7,378 bases of DNA, from assembly GCA_016780605.1 (NCBI GenBank), contig JADHLS010000246.1, forward strand, positions 1 through 7,378, read 5' to 3'. Within the stretch, counting starts at the first letter, position 1; every line of letters begins with the position of its first letter. Positions 1 to 6,650 of this stretch are shown here, piece after piece. Both the position numbers and the translations under genes were made by a program. This DNA comes from Reyranella sp. Its GTDB lineage: Bacteria > Pseudomonadota > Alphaproteobacteria > Reyranellales > Reyranellaceae. The notes under the pieces are model-generated. The model ran no database searches. It worked only from the letters and a program-made list of their open reading frames with translations, and was not told the DNA's origin.

Positions 1-1629
1 TTCCTCGCGCTGGGCGGCGCGGGCGAGATCGGCATGAACCTCAACCTCTACGGCCATGCCGGCAAGTGGTTGATGATCGATCTCGGCATCGGCTTTGCCG
101 ACGACACCATGCCGGGCGTCGAGGTGGTGATGCCCGATCCCGCCTTCATCGAGGAGCGCCGCGAGGACCTTGTGGCGATCGTGCTGACCCACGCGCACGA
201 GGATCATCTCGGCGCCGTCGCCGACCTCTGGCCGCGCCTCAAGGCCCCGGTCTACGCCACGCCGTTCGCCGCCTCGGTGCTGCGCCGCAAGCTGGTCGAG
301 GCGGGACTGCTGGATGCCGTGCCGATCAGCGAGATCCCGTTGGGTGGCAAGATCAGCCTGCCGCCCTTCGAGCTCGAGTTGATCACCATGACGCATTCCA
401 TCCTCGAGCCGAATGCGCTCGCGATCCGCACCAAGCTCGGCACCGTGTTCCATACCGGCGACTGGAAGATCGACCCCGAGCCGCTGCTCGGCGAGCTCAC
501 TGACGAGGCAATGCTGCGGCGCATCGGCGAGGAAGGCGCGCTCGCCATGGTGTGTGACAGCACCAATGTGTTCGTCGAGGGCGAGGCGGGCTCCGAATCG
601 ACGGTGCGGGCCAATCTCGAGAAGCTGGTGAAGACGGCCAAGGGCCGGGTCGCCGTGACCTGCTTCGCCTCGAACCTCGCCCGCGTCGAGAGCATCGCGC
701 TCGCGGCCGTGGCGGCCAGCCGCCATCCCGTGCTGTCGGGCCGGGCGCTCGTGCGCATGGTCGAGGCGGCGCAGGAGTGCGGCTACCTGCTCGATTTCCC
801 GGCGACCATCCCCGAGAGCCAGGCGGGCTACCTGCCGCGCGACAAGGTCCTGTTCATTTGCACCGGCAGCCAGGGCGAGCCCCGGGCGTCGATGGCCAAG
901 CTCGCCAACGGCGAGCACCGCGACCTCGTGCTGGAGGAGGGCGACACCGCGATCTTTTCGTCCCGCGTGATCCCCGGCAACGAGCGCGCCGTCGGCCGGC
1001 TGCAGAACGCTCTGCTGGCGCGTGGTGTCGAGGTCGTTGCCGACACCGACAGCGAGGCCACCATCCACGTCTCGGGCCATCCGGCGCGCGATGAGCTGGT
1101 GCGGGTCTATCAATGGATCCGGCCCAAGATCGCCGTGCCGGTCCACGGCGAGGTGCGCCACATGGTTGAGCACGCGGCACTCGCGCGGACTTGCCAGGTG
1201 CCAGAGACCATCGTGGCGCCGAACGGCACGCTGGTTCGCCTGGCACCGGGCCCGGCGGAGATCATCGATCACGTCCATGCTGGGCGGCTGGCACGAGACG
1301 GCGATGGGCTCGTCCCGCTGGACGGCGAATCGCTGCGCGAACGGCGCAAGCTCCTGTGGAACGGCGCGGCCGCGGCGACCCTGGTGGTCGACGGCCGGGG
1401 CAGGGCGGTGGCCCCGCCCAAGGTTTCCCTGCGCGGCATCGAGGACGAGGATGGCGCGCTGGGAGAGGCCATCGAGGCCGGGCTCAACGAAATGCTGGCC
1501 GACCTCAGCGCCGCCGAACGCTCCGACGACGGGCGGATCGAGGAGGCGGCGCGCCAGGCGGTGCGGCGCGTCGTGCGCACGCACCTCGGCAAGAAGCCGT
1601 TGACGGACGTGCACATCGTCCGCATCTAA
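1..1629 (+). CDS. rnj: Ribonuclease J (5'-truncated by window edge)
   Basis: Metallo-beta-lactamase/beta-CASP ribonuclease, a family with 5'-to-3' exonuclease and endonuclease activity in cytoplasmic mRNA decay and rRNA maturation. The frame is open from base 1 and encodes the usual N-terminal LGGAGEIGMN ahead of the first ATG at 34, so that ATG is internal and the true start lies upstream. Numbering from the ATG at 34, the predicted zinc ligands are all present: HAHEDH (H53, H55, D57, H58; bases 190-207), H121 in MTHSI, D143 in HTGDW and H371 in VHGEVRH. The beta-CASP part carries TGSQGE (277-282) and the phosphate-binding HVSGH (345-349). Residues from about 425 form the C-terminal domain typical of RNase J. 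With 542 visible residues it is close to the usual length of about 555. The epimerase follows after 15 bases, suggesting co-transcription. Family assignment is very secure; its share of RNA decay relative to RNase E cannot be judged here. Confidence 0.96.
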   Translation, partial: FLALGGAGEIGMNLNLYGHAGKWLMIDLGIGFADDTMPGVEVVMPDPAFIEERREDLVAIVLTHAHEDHLGAVADLWPRLKAPVYATPFAASVLRRKLVEAGLLDAVPISEIPLGGKISLPPFELELITMTHSILEPNALAIRTKLGTVFHTGDWKIDPEPLLGELTDEAMLRRIGEEGALAMVCDSTNVFVEGEAGSESTVRANLEKLVKTAKGRVAVTCFASNLARVESIALAAVAASRHPVLSGRALVRMVEAAQECGYLLDFPATIPESQAGYLPRDKVLFICTGSQGEPRASMAKLANGEHRDLVLEEGDTAIFSSRVIPGNERAVGRLQNALLARGVEVVADTDSEATIHVSGHPARDELVRVYQWIRPKIAVPVHGEVRHMVEHAALARTCQVPETIVAPNGTLVRLAPGPAEIIDHVHAGRLARDGDGLVPLDGESLRERRKLLWNGAAAATLVVDGRGRAVAPPKVSLRGIEDEDGALGEAIEAGLNEMLADLSAAERSDDGRIEEAARQAVRRVVRTHLGKKPLTDVHIVRI

Positions 1630-1644
1630 CAGCCGGAGCCCCTG

Positions 1645-2049
1645 ATGATCGGACGCCTGAACCACATCGCCATCGCCGTGCCCGACCTCGCCAAGGCGGC
1701 CGAGCTCTATCGCACCGTCATGGGCGCCAAGGTGAGCGCGCCCAAGGCCCAGCCGGCCCATGGCGTCACCGTGGTGTTCGTCGAGCTGCCCAACACCAAG
1801 ATCGAGCTGCTGCATCCGTTGGGCGAGAAGTCGCCGATCGCCAACTTCCTGGCGCGCAACGCGGACGGCGGCATTCACCACGTCTGCTACGAGGTCGAGG
1901 ACATCTATGCCGCGCGCGACAAGCTGAAGGCCCAGGGCGCGCGCGTGCTGGGCGACGGCGAGCCCAAGATCGGCGCCCACGACAAGCCCGTGCTGTTCCT
2001 TCATCCCAAGGATTTCACGGGCACGCTGATCGAGCTCGAACAGGTCTGA
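1645..2049 (+). CDS. mce: Methylmalonyl-CoA epimerase
   Basis: VOC/glyoxalase-fold enzyme of 134 residues that interconverts (2R)- and (2S)-methylmalonyl-CoA, linking propionyl-CoA carboxylase to methylmalonyl-CoA mutase and so to succinyl-CoA. The protein has the two paired beta-alpha-beta-beta-beta units of the fold, and its sequence closely resembles what I recall of the animal and bacterial enzymes: LNHIAIAV at the N-terminus, NTKIELLHPLG, GGIHHVCYEV, KIGAHDKPV, FLHPKDF and a final LIELEQV. Likely metal ligands are H7, E54, H78 or H79, and E130. The ATG at 1645 lies 15 bases after the RNase J stop with GGAG at 1635-1638, giving a well-placed ribosome site. It sits between RNase J and a DUF1467 gene; the mutase and carboxylase are not in the window. 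Other VOC enzymes are possible in principle, but the motif set makes epimerase strongly preferred. Confidence 0.93.
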   Translation: MIGRLNHIAIAVPDLAKAAELYRTVMGAKVSAPKAQPAHGVTVVFVELPNTKIELLHPLGEKSPIANFLARNADGGIHHVCYEVEDIYAARDKLKAQGARVLGDGEPKIGAHDKPVLFLHPKDFTGTLIELEQV

Positions 2050-2060
2050 AGGAGATCGCC

Positions 2061-2309
2061 ATGAGCTGGGCCACCGGCGTCATGGTCTACCTGGTGATCT
2101 GGTGGACGATCCTGTTCGCCATCCTGCCGCTGGGCGTGCGGCGGGTGGAAAATCCCGGCCCGGGCCAGGAAAGGGGCGCGCCGGAGCGGCCGCAGCTCCT
2201 GCGCAAAGCGATCATCACGACCGTCGTCGCGGCCGTGCTCTGGAGCGGCTTCTATTTCCTCCATCAGGCGGACGTTTTCAGCTTCCGCAGGATGGTGGAG
2301 GGAAGTTAA
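2061..2309 (+). CDS. DUF1467 family two-helix membrane protein
   Basis: Small inner-membrane protein of 82 residues and unknown function. It has two hydrophobic helices, about residues 5-27 (ending in the WWTILFAILPLGVR stretch) and about 48-68 (IITTVVAAVLWSGFYFL), joined by a polar Gly/Pro/Arg-rich loop containing GAPERPQLLRKAI. The WW...LPLGVR and GAP...ITT pattern is what I associate with the DUF1467 family (PF07330) of alphaproteobacteria. The start is firm: AAGGAG at 2049-2054 overlaps the end of the epimerase gene, 6 bases before the ATG, and the gap between the two genes is 11 bases, so it is almost certainly translated from the same mRNA. It is the last gene of the forward operon, and gene-free sequence follows. 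No catalytic motif or signal peptide cleavage site is evident, and I do not assign a role. Confidence 0.85.
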   Translation: MSWATGVMVYLVIWWTILFAILPLGVRRVENPGPGQERGAPERPQLLRKAIITTVVAAVLWSGFYFLHQADVFSFRRMVEGS

Positions 2310-2358
2310 TCTAGTTTCTGAAGAGGGTCGGCTAACCCATTAGTCCCAAAAGGAAACA

Positions 2359-2376
2359 GCGGGCTCTATGGCCCGC
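2359..2376 (-). terminator. Possible second hairpin terminator
   Basis: A perfect 6-base-pair GC stem (GCGGGC/GCCCGC) encloses a 6-base loop. Read on the minus strand it is followed by a T-rich but interrupted run (TGTTTCCTTTT), so it could back up termination of the permease transcript. On the plus strand the bases that follow are C-rich without a T tract, so it is a poor intrinsic terminator for the RNase J operon, although the stem could still stabilise the 3' end of that mRNA. Confidence 0.35.
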
Positions 2377-2429
2377 CGCCCCTCTACCCCCGAAACTCGT
2401 CACAGGCGGCTTACGCCGCTCTCCTCCCT

Positions 2430-2451
2430 AAAAACTCGGGCTGCGCCCAAG
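2430..2451 (-). terminator. Intrinsic terminator of the purine permease gene
   Basis: Read on the minus strand this is CTTGGGC, loop GCA, GCCCGAG, then TTTTT: a 7-base-pair stem (one G-U pair) with the T tract immediately after it, the standard form of a Rho-independent terminator. The G-U pair becomes a C-A mismatch on the plus strand, and no T tract follows there, so the element is oriented for the minus strand. It lies about 130 bases beyond the permease stop codon. An overlapping alternative stem at 2441-2457 would compete with it. Confidence 0.6.
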
Positions 2452-2580
2452 GCGTAGGCTACTTAGCCGGAAGCACACGCCTTGCCAAGACCTTTTCTTT
2501 CGATCGCTCGCGTTCAATTAGAACAATTGTAAGCGCAAGGATCGTTCGACAACAAACAAATGTCCGCGCTCGTGGTGTGA

Positions 2581-3873
2581 TCATCCAATGATCATGTACT
2601 TGATCACGAACAGGACAGCGAGAATTCCGACTGCCGGGTGGATATCGCTGAAGCGTCCCGTCGCAAGTTTGATCGCGGCGTAGGAGATGAAGCCGAATGC
2701 GATGCCTTCGGCGATAGAGAAGGTGAACGGCATGGCGACCGCCGTGATCACGGCGGGAGCGGCTTCGGTGATGTCCTCCCAATCGACCTCGGTCAGGCTG
2801 CGCGTCATCAGGCAGGCGACGTAGAGCAGCGCTGGCGCGGTCGCGTAGGCCGGAATGGAGCCGGCAAGCGGCGCCACGAACAGCGCGAGGAGGAAGAGCA
2901 GCCCCACCACCGCCGCGGTGAGCCCGGTCTTGCCGCCTGAGTTGATGCCGGAGGCGCTCTCGATATAGCTCGTGGTCGTCGAGGTGCCGATGGCGGCGCC
3001 GATCATCGCCGCACCGCTGTCGGCGATCAGGGCGCGATTGAGCCGCGGCACCGTCCCGTCGGGCCGCATGAAGCCGCCGCGATGGGCGAGGGCGATCAGC
3101 GTGCCGGTGTTGTCGAACAGGTCGACGAACAGGAAGGCGAAGATCACGGTCACCAGACCGACATTGAGGGCGCCGGCCAGGTCCATCTGCAGGAACACCG
3201 GGGCAAGCGACGGCGGCGCGCCGAAGACGCCGCCGAATTTCTGCTGACCGGCGGCGATGGCGACGATGGTCACGACCAGGATGCCGATGATGACTCCGCC
3301 CATCACCCTTCGATATTCCAGGGCCACGATCAGCACGAAGCCCAGCGTCGCCATGACCACCGGAAAGCTGGTGAGTTGGCCGTGCGTGATCAGGGTCGCC
3401 GGATGTGCGGCGACGACGCCGGCGTTCTTGAGCGCGATCAGGGCCAGGAACAGGCCGATGCCGGCCGCGATCGCCATCTTCAGCGACTTGGGGATGGCGT
3501 TGACGATCCATTCGCGGATCGGCAGCACGCTGATGATGAAGAAGATGATGCCCGAGATGAACACGCAGCCGAGCGCCACTTGCCAGCTGAACTTCATCTG
3601 GCCGACCACGACGAAGGCGAAGTAGGCGTTCAGCCCCATGCCCGGCGCCAGCGCGATCGGGTAGTTGGCGAGGAAGGCCATCAGGAAGCAGCCGATGGCC
3701 GCCGCCACGCAGGTCGAGGCGAACACCGCGTCGAACGGCATGCCTGCCACTTTCAGGATGTCGGGATTGACGAAGATGATGTAGGCCATCGTCAGGAAAG
3801 TCGTGATGCCGGCCACGATCTCGGTCCGGACGTTGGTCTTGTTCTCGCTGAGCTTGAAGACCTGCTCGAGCAT
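2581..3873 (-). CDS. NCS2 family purine (adenine/guanine/hypoxanthine) permease
   Basis: Inner-membrane uptake protein of 430 residues, probably proton-driven, of the nucleobase:cation symporter-2 group in the AzgA/AdeP/GhxP branch that imports adenine, guanine or hypoxanthine. The chain is hydrophobic nearly throughout, with roughly a dozen membrane segments. Family signatures are visible: TEIVAGITTFLTMAYIIFVNP (17-37), APGMGLNAYFAF (76-87), FLFVDLFDNTGTLI (247-260), and GTSTTTSYIESASGI (296-310). Acidic residues in the last two are expected near the substrate site. The length matches the family norm. The ATG at 3871-3873 has GGGGGAA (plus-strand 3881-3887) seven bases upstream on its own strand. 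It is the only minus-strand gene here, converging on the DUF1467 gene and diverging from proS. No enzyme of purine salvage is adjacent, so exact substrate specificity is open. It looks intact. Confidence 0.92.
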   Translation of the reverse strand: MLEQVFKLSENKTNVRTEIVAGITTFLTMAYIIFVNPDILKVAGMPFDAVFASTCVAAAIGCFLMAFLANYPIALAPGMGLNAYFAFVVVGQMKFSWQVALGCVFISGIIFFIISVLPIREWIVNAIPKSLKMAIAAGIGLFLALIALKNAGVVAAHPATLITHGQLTSFPVVMATLGFVLIVALEYRRVMGGVIIGILVVTIVAIAAGQQKFGGVFGAPPSLAPVFLQMDLAGALNVGLVTVIFAFLFVDLFDNTGTLIALAHRGGFMRPDGTVPRLNRALIADSGAAMIGAAIGTSTTTSYIESASGINSGGKTGLTAAVVGLLFLLALFVAPLAGSIPAYATAPALLYVACLMTRSLTEVDWEDITEAAPAVITAVAMPFTFSIAEGIAFGFISYAAIKLATGRFSDIHPAVGILAVLFVIKYMIIG

Positions 3874-4019
3874 TCTTGTGTTCCCCCGGGTTGTCGCGTG
3901 AAGTGTGAGGGCATCCGCCTGTGCAAAACCAGCCGCCGGGTCGCGCGTTTGCCTTTATATCCCCCGTTTCCTACAGTCCGCGGCCGACCCGCCGTCAGCC
4001 CAGCAAGGACCGAACCAGA
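3874..4019. promoter_or_regulatory. Divergent promoter region, permease / proS
   Basis: These 146 bases separate the start codons of the leftward permease and rightward proS and must hold promoters for both unless one is read from elsewhere. The only A/T-rich -10-like stretch I can see is TTTATAT at 3954-3960, which reads as ATATAAA on the other strand and could serve either direction. I cannot pair it with a convincing -35 box. No purine-riboswitch or T-box-like leader is apparent. Confidence 0.35.
4005..4009 (+). promoter_or_regulatory. Ribosome binding site deciding the proS start
   Basis: AAGGA lies 10 bases before the ATG at 4020. The reading frame stays open upstream to a GTG at 3921, but the extra 33 residues are Pro/Arg-rich and unlike ProS, whereas [15 protein letters not shown] begins exactly where alphaproteobacterial ProS proteins do. 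This supports 4020 over 3921; the ATG at 4026 remains a minor alternative. Confidence 0.6.
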
Positions 4020-5333
4020 ATGCGGATGAGCCAGTACTTTCTGCCGACCCTGAAGGAGAATCCGGCAGAGGCGCAGATCGTCTCGCATCGCCTGATGCTG
4101 CGCGCCGGGCTGGTCCGCCAGACCTCGGCCGGCATCTATGCTTGGCTGCCGCTCGGCTTCCGCGTGCTGAAGAACATCGAACGCATCGTGCGCGAGGAGC
4201 AGGACGCCTCGGGCGCCCAGGAAGTGCTGATGCCGACCATCCAGTCGGCCGACCTGTGGCGCGAAAGCGGCCGCTACGATGCCTACGGGCCCGAGATGCT
4301 GCGCATCAAGGACCGGCACGACCGCGAGATGCTCTACGGTCCGACCAACGAGGAGGTGATCACCGTGCTCTTCCGCGACGGCGTGAAGAGCTACCGCGAT
4401 CTGCCGAAGAACCTCTATCACATCCAGTGGAAGTTCCGGGACGAGGTGCGGCCGCGCTTCGGCGTGATGCGCGGGCGGGAGTTCCTGATGAAGGACAACT
4501 ATTCGTTCGACATCGACAAGAAGGGCGCCACCCATTCCTACAACAAGATGTTCGTGACGTACCTGCGCACCTTCGCCCGCATGGGCCTGAAGGCGATCCC
4601 CATGCGCGCCGACACCGGACCGATCGGCGGCGATCTCAGCCACGAGTTCATCGTGCTGGCCGACACCGGTGAAAGCGCCGTGTTCTGTCACAAAGGGCTG
4701 GTCGACAAGGACATCCTCAGCCGCAAGATCGATTACGACGCCGATCTGCAGCCGATCGTGAACGAATGGACGTCGCTCTATGCGGCGACCGACGAGATGC
4801 ACGACAAAGCCGCGTTCGAGAAGATCCCCGAAGCGGAGCGGCTTTCCGCGCGCGGCATCGAGGTCGGCCACATCTTCTATTTCGGCACCAGGTACTCGGC
4901 GCCCCTGAAGGCGGTGGTGGCGGGTCCCGGCGGCGAGCAGATCACGGTCGAGATGGGCTCCTACGGCATCGGCGTGTCGCGCCTGGTGGGCGGCATCATC
5001 GAGGCCAGCCACGACGAGGCGGGCATCGTTTGGCCGGAGTCGGTGGCGCCGTTCAGGGTGGCGATCGTCAACCTCAAGCCCGACGATGGCGCCGTGTCGG
5101 CCGCCTGTCAGAAGCTCTACGACGGGTTCGCCGCCAAGGGCGTCACGGCGCTGCACGACGACCGGGACCTGCGCCCCGGCGCCAAGTTCGCCGACATGGA
5201 CCTGATCGGCCTACCTTGGCAGGTGATCGTCGGGCCCAAGGGCGTATCGGCCGGCAAGGCCGAGGTGAAGAACCGTAAGACCGGCCAGCGCGAGGAAGTG
5301 CCGTTCGAGCAGGTTCTGGATCGCTTCGGCTGA
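4020..5333 (+). CDS. proS: Prolyl-tRNA synthetase, short form without editing insert
   Basis: Class II aminoacyl-tRNA synthetase of 437 residues that attaches proline to tRNA-Pro in the cytoplasm. In order: the N-terminal catalytic part with [15 protein letters not shown] (36-50) and motif 1 around residues 68-81, the proline-pocket TNEEV (109-113), motif 2 from [10 protein letters not shown] to REFLMKD (139-159), motif 3 [16 protein letters not shown] (313-328, with R321), and an anticodon-binding domain from about 345 with the conserved [21 protein letters not shown] (380-400). Motifs 2 and 3 are only about 155 residues apart, so the roughly 180-residue INS editing domain of E. coli-type ProRS is absent, as in the short alphaproteobacterial form. 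Removal of mischarged Ala-tRNA-Pro would then need a separate protein, not seen here. The stop is 3 bases before the LolC start, suggesting one operon. Confidence 0.97.
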   Translation: MRMSQYFLPTLKENPAEAQIVSHRLMLRAGLVRQTSAGIYAWLPLGFRVLKNIERIVREEQDASGAQEVLMPTIQSADLWRESGRYDAYGPEMLRIKDRHDREMLYGPTNEEVITVLFRDGVKSYRDLPKNLYHIQWKFRDEVRPRFGVMRGREFLMKDNYSFDIDKKGATHSYNKMFVTYLRTFARMGLKAIPMRADTGPIGGDLSHEFIVLADTGESAVFCHKGLVDKDILSRKIDYDADLQPIVNEWTSLYAATDEMHDKAAFEKIPEAERLSARGIEVGHIFYFGTRYSAPLKAVVAGPGGEQITVEMGSYGIGVSRLVGGIIEASHDEAGIVWPESVAPFRVAIVNLKPDDGAVSAACQKLYDGFAAKGVTALHDDRDLRPGAKFADMDLIGLPWQVIVGPKGVSAGKAEVKNRKTGQREEVPFEQVLDRFG

Positions 5334-5336
5334 TCC

Positions 5337-6650
5337 ATGGTCTTCGCTACCGTCGAGCGCCTCATCGCCTTCCGCTATCTGCGCGCTCGCCGCGAAGAAG
5401 GGTTCATCTCGGTGATCGCAGGCTTCTCGCTGATCGGCATCACGCTCGGCGTCGGCACGTTGATCGTGGTCATGTCGGTGATGAACGGCTTTCGCGTCGA
5501 GATGTTGCGCCAGATGTCGAGCATCTCGGGCCAGCTCGGCGTGCAGGGTACCCGCGGCGGGATCGACGCCACGCCCCAGCTGCTGGCCGACATGAAGAAG
5601 GTCCCGGGCGTGCTGAGCGCCACGCCGACAGCCGAAGGCCAGGTCATGGCTGTCGCCGGCGACAAGGTGAGGGGCGTGGTCCTGCGCGGCATGCGGCCCG
5701 ACGATTTCCGCGCCCGCACGCCGCTTGCCGCCGCCATCGACGGCCCGGCCGAGTTGCGCGATCGCTATCGCCGTCTGTGCCGGGCGGAGGATGACCAAAC
5801 GATCGACTGGGGTTCGCTCAAGGATTTCGGCCAGGGCTTTTCGGTGGTGATCGGCCGCCGGCTGGCCGAGCTCATGAACCTGAAGGTGGGAGACACCCTG
5901 CAGCTCGTCTCGCCGGTCGAGGTCGCCACGCCGATGGGAGTCATGCCGCGCTCGGTGCAGGCGCGCGTCGTCGCGACCTTCTGTGCCGGCATGTACGACT
6001 ACGATGCCAACTTCGTCTATGCGCCGCTCAGCGACGTTCAGCGCCTGCTGAACTACGGCGACATGGTGACTGGCATCGAAGTCTTCGTGGCCGACGAGGC
6101 CTCGGTCGCGGCGGCGCGGCGACAGCTCACCCAGGTCGTGGGCCCGCAGGGCTGGGTGTTCGATTGGTGGCAGGCCAATATCGGCTTCTTCGCCGCGATC
6201 CAGGGCCAGACCAACGTCATGTTCATCGTGCTGACCATGATCGTGTTGGTAGCGGCCTTCAACATCGTCTCCAGCCTGGTGATGCTGGTCCGCACCAAGA
6301 CCGCCGACATCGCCATCCTGCGCACCATGGGAGCCACCCGCGCCACCATCATGCGGGTCTTCCTGCTCGACGGCCTCGCGATCGGCGGCGTCGGCACGCT
6401 GCTGGGTGTCATTCTCGGCCTGGCCTTCGCGCGCAACATCGAGGCCATCCGCCAGTGGCTGCAGCGCACCTTCGATATCGTCCTGTTCGATGAAACGCTC
6501 TATCTGCTGGCCGAGCTGCCCTCGCGCATCGAGTGGAGCGAGATCGTCGTCATCGCCGGCCTGGCGCTGGCCTTCGCTTTGCTGGCCTCGCTCTATCCGG
6601 CGGCCCGCGCCGCACGGCTCGATCCTGTGGAAGGGCTGCAACGTGAGTAG
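5337..6650 (+). CDS. lolC: Lipoprotein-releasing ABC permease, LolC type
   Basis: Inner-membrane subunit of the LolCDE machine, which lifts outer-membrane lipoproteins from the inner membrane and hands them to LolA using ATP hydrolysed by LolD. The 437 residues show the family plan: a short cytoplasmic start, helix 1 (about 23-48, GFSLIGITLGVGTLIVVMSVMNGF), a periplasmic MacB-like domain (about 52-285), then an FtsX domain with three helices (about 292-318, 342-366, 402-423) and the conserved KTADIAILRTMGAT (321-334). The periplasmic domain contains TPMGVMP (198-204), which matches the LolA-binding Hook of E. coli LolC as I remember it. Compared with the next gene it carries about 21 extra residues around 131-158. 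No clear ribosome site precedes the ATG; the nearest is TGGA at 5317-5320, too distant, and the proS stop is 3 bases away, so re-initiation is likely. Confidence 0.93.
   Translation: MVFATVERLIAFRYLRARREEGFISVIAGFSLIGITLGVGTLIVVMSVMNGFRVEMLRQMSSISGQLGVQGTRGGIDATPQLLADMKKVPGVLSATPTAEGQVMAVAGDKVRGVVLRGMRPDDFRARTPLAAAIDGPAELRDRYRRLCRAEDDQTIDWGSLKDFGQGFSVVIGRRLAELMNLKVGDTLQLVSPVEVATPMGVMPRSVQARVVATFCAGMYDYDANFVYAPLSDVQRLLNYGDMVTGIEVFVADEASVAAARRQLTQVVGPQGWVFDWWQANIGFFAAIQGQTNVMFIVLTMIVLVAAFNIVSSLVMLVRTKTADIAILRTMGATRATIMRVFLLDGLAIGGVGTLLGVILGLAFARNIEAIRQWLQRTFDIVLFDETLYLLAELPSRIEWSEIVVIAGLALAFALLASLYPAARAARLDPVEGLQRE
6629..6635 (+). promoter_or_regulatory. Ribosome binding site for GTG start at 6643
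   Basis: GGAAGGG inside the last codons of the upstream lolC gene lies 7 bases before the GTG at 6643. It fixes that codon as the start of the second permease gene in preference to downstream starts, which would remove the VERWLAWRYLATR segment that aligns with the start of the upstream protein. Confidence 0.6.

Larger units (their letters stand above)
2310..2580. other. Gene-free convergent intergenic region with hairpins
   Basis: This 271-base gap lies between the 3' ends of the DUF1467 gene and the purine permease gene. I find no convincing gene in it on either strand; open frames that enter it are read-through of non-coding frames of the permease. The left part (about 2359-2468) is packed with short inverted repeats: a stem at 2359-2376, one at 2406-2419, one at 2430-2451 that looks like a terminator, and a small one at 2457-2468. 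The right part (about 2480-2580) is visibly richer in A and T than the flanking genes and includes a CAATT/AATTG inverted repeat at 2515-2529. No tRNA, transposase remnant or attachment site was recognised. Confidence 0.7.

Noticed and set aside
1191..2309. Open frame of 372 codons ending in the DUF1467 protein, which might suggest a long fused protein.
   Set aside because: The upstream portion is the wrong frame of RNase J and the epimerase. The AAGGAG at 2049-2054 and the family length place the start at 2061.
2406..2419. GCGGC/GCCGC hairpin as terminator of the RNase J operon.
   Set aside because: The 5-base-pair stem is followed on the plus strand by a C/T mix without a true T run, so the evidence is too weak for a separate feature.
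2459..3511. Minus-strand open frame of 350 codons extending beyond the permease stop into the gap.
   Set aside because: It is an alternative frame of the permease with Arg/His-rich composition; the part within the gap (2459-2580) has no recognisable feature.
3874..4019. Possible purine riboswitch ahead of the permease or T-box leader ahead of proS.
   Set aside because: The leader space is short and I see no matching conserved core. Both classes are mainly found in Gram-positive bacteria.
3921..4019. Upstream GTG start adding 33 residues to ProS.
   Set aside because: The extension is Pro/Arg-rich and absent from the ProS family, and AAGGA at 4005-4009 serves the ATG at 4020.
3082..4029. Long open frame on the plus strand (315 codons) opposite the permease gene and running into proS.
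   Set aside because: The translation is rich in Asp, His, Arg and Glu with no recognisable domain, as expected from the antisense of a high-GC hydrophobic gene. The minus-strand permease is unmistakable.
3792..5156. Minus-strand open frame of 454 codons opposite proS.
   Set aside because: Composition is dominated by His, Asp, Arg and Val with no family motif, and proS on the plus strand has all its motifs. It is an antisense shadow.
5211..6641. Minus-strand open frame of 476 codons opposite the lolC gene.
   Set aside because: Low-complexity His/Asp/Arg/Gln-rich translation typical of high-GC antisense; no ribosome site or domain supports it.
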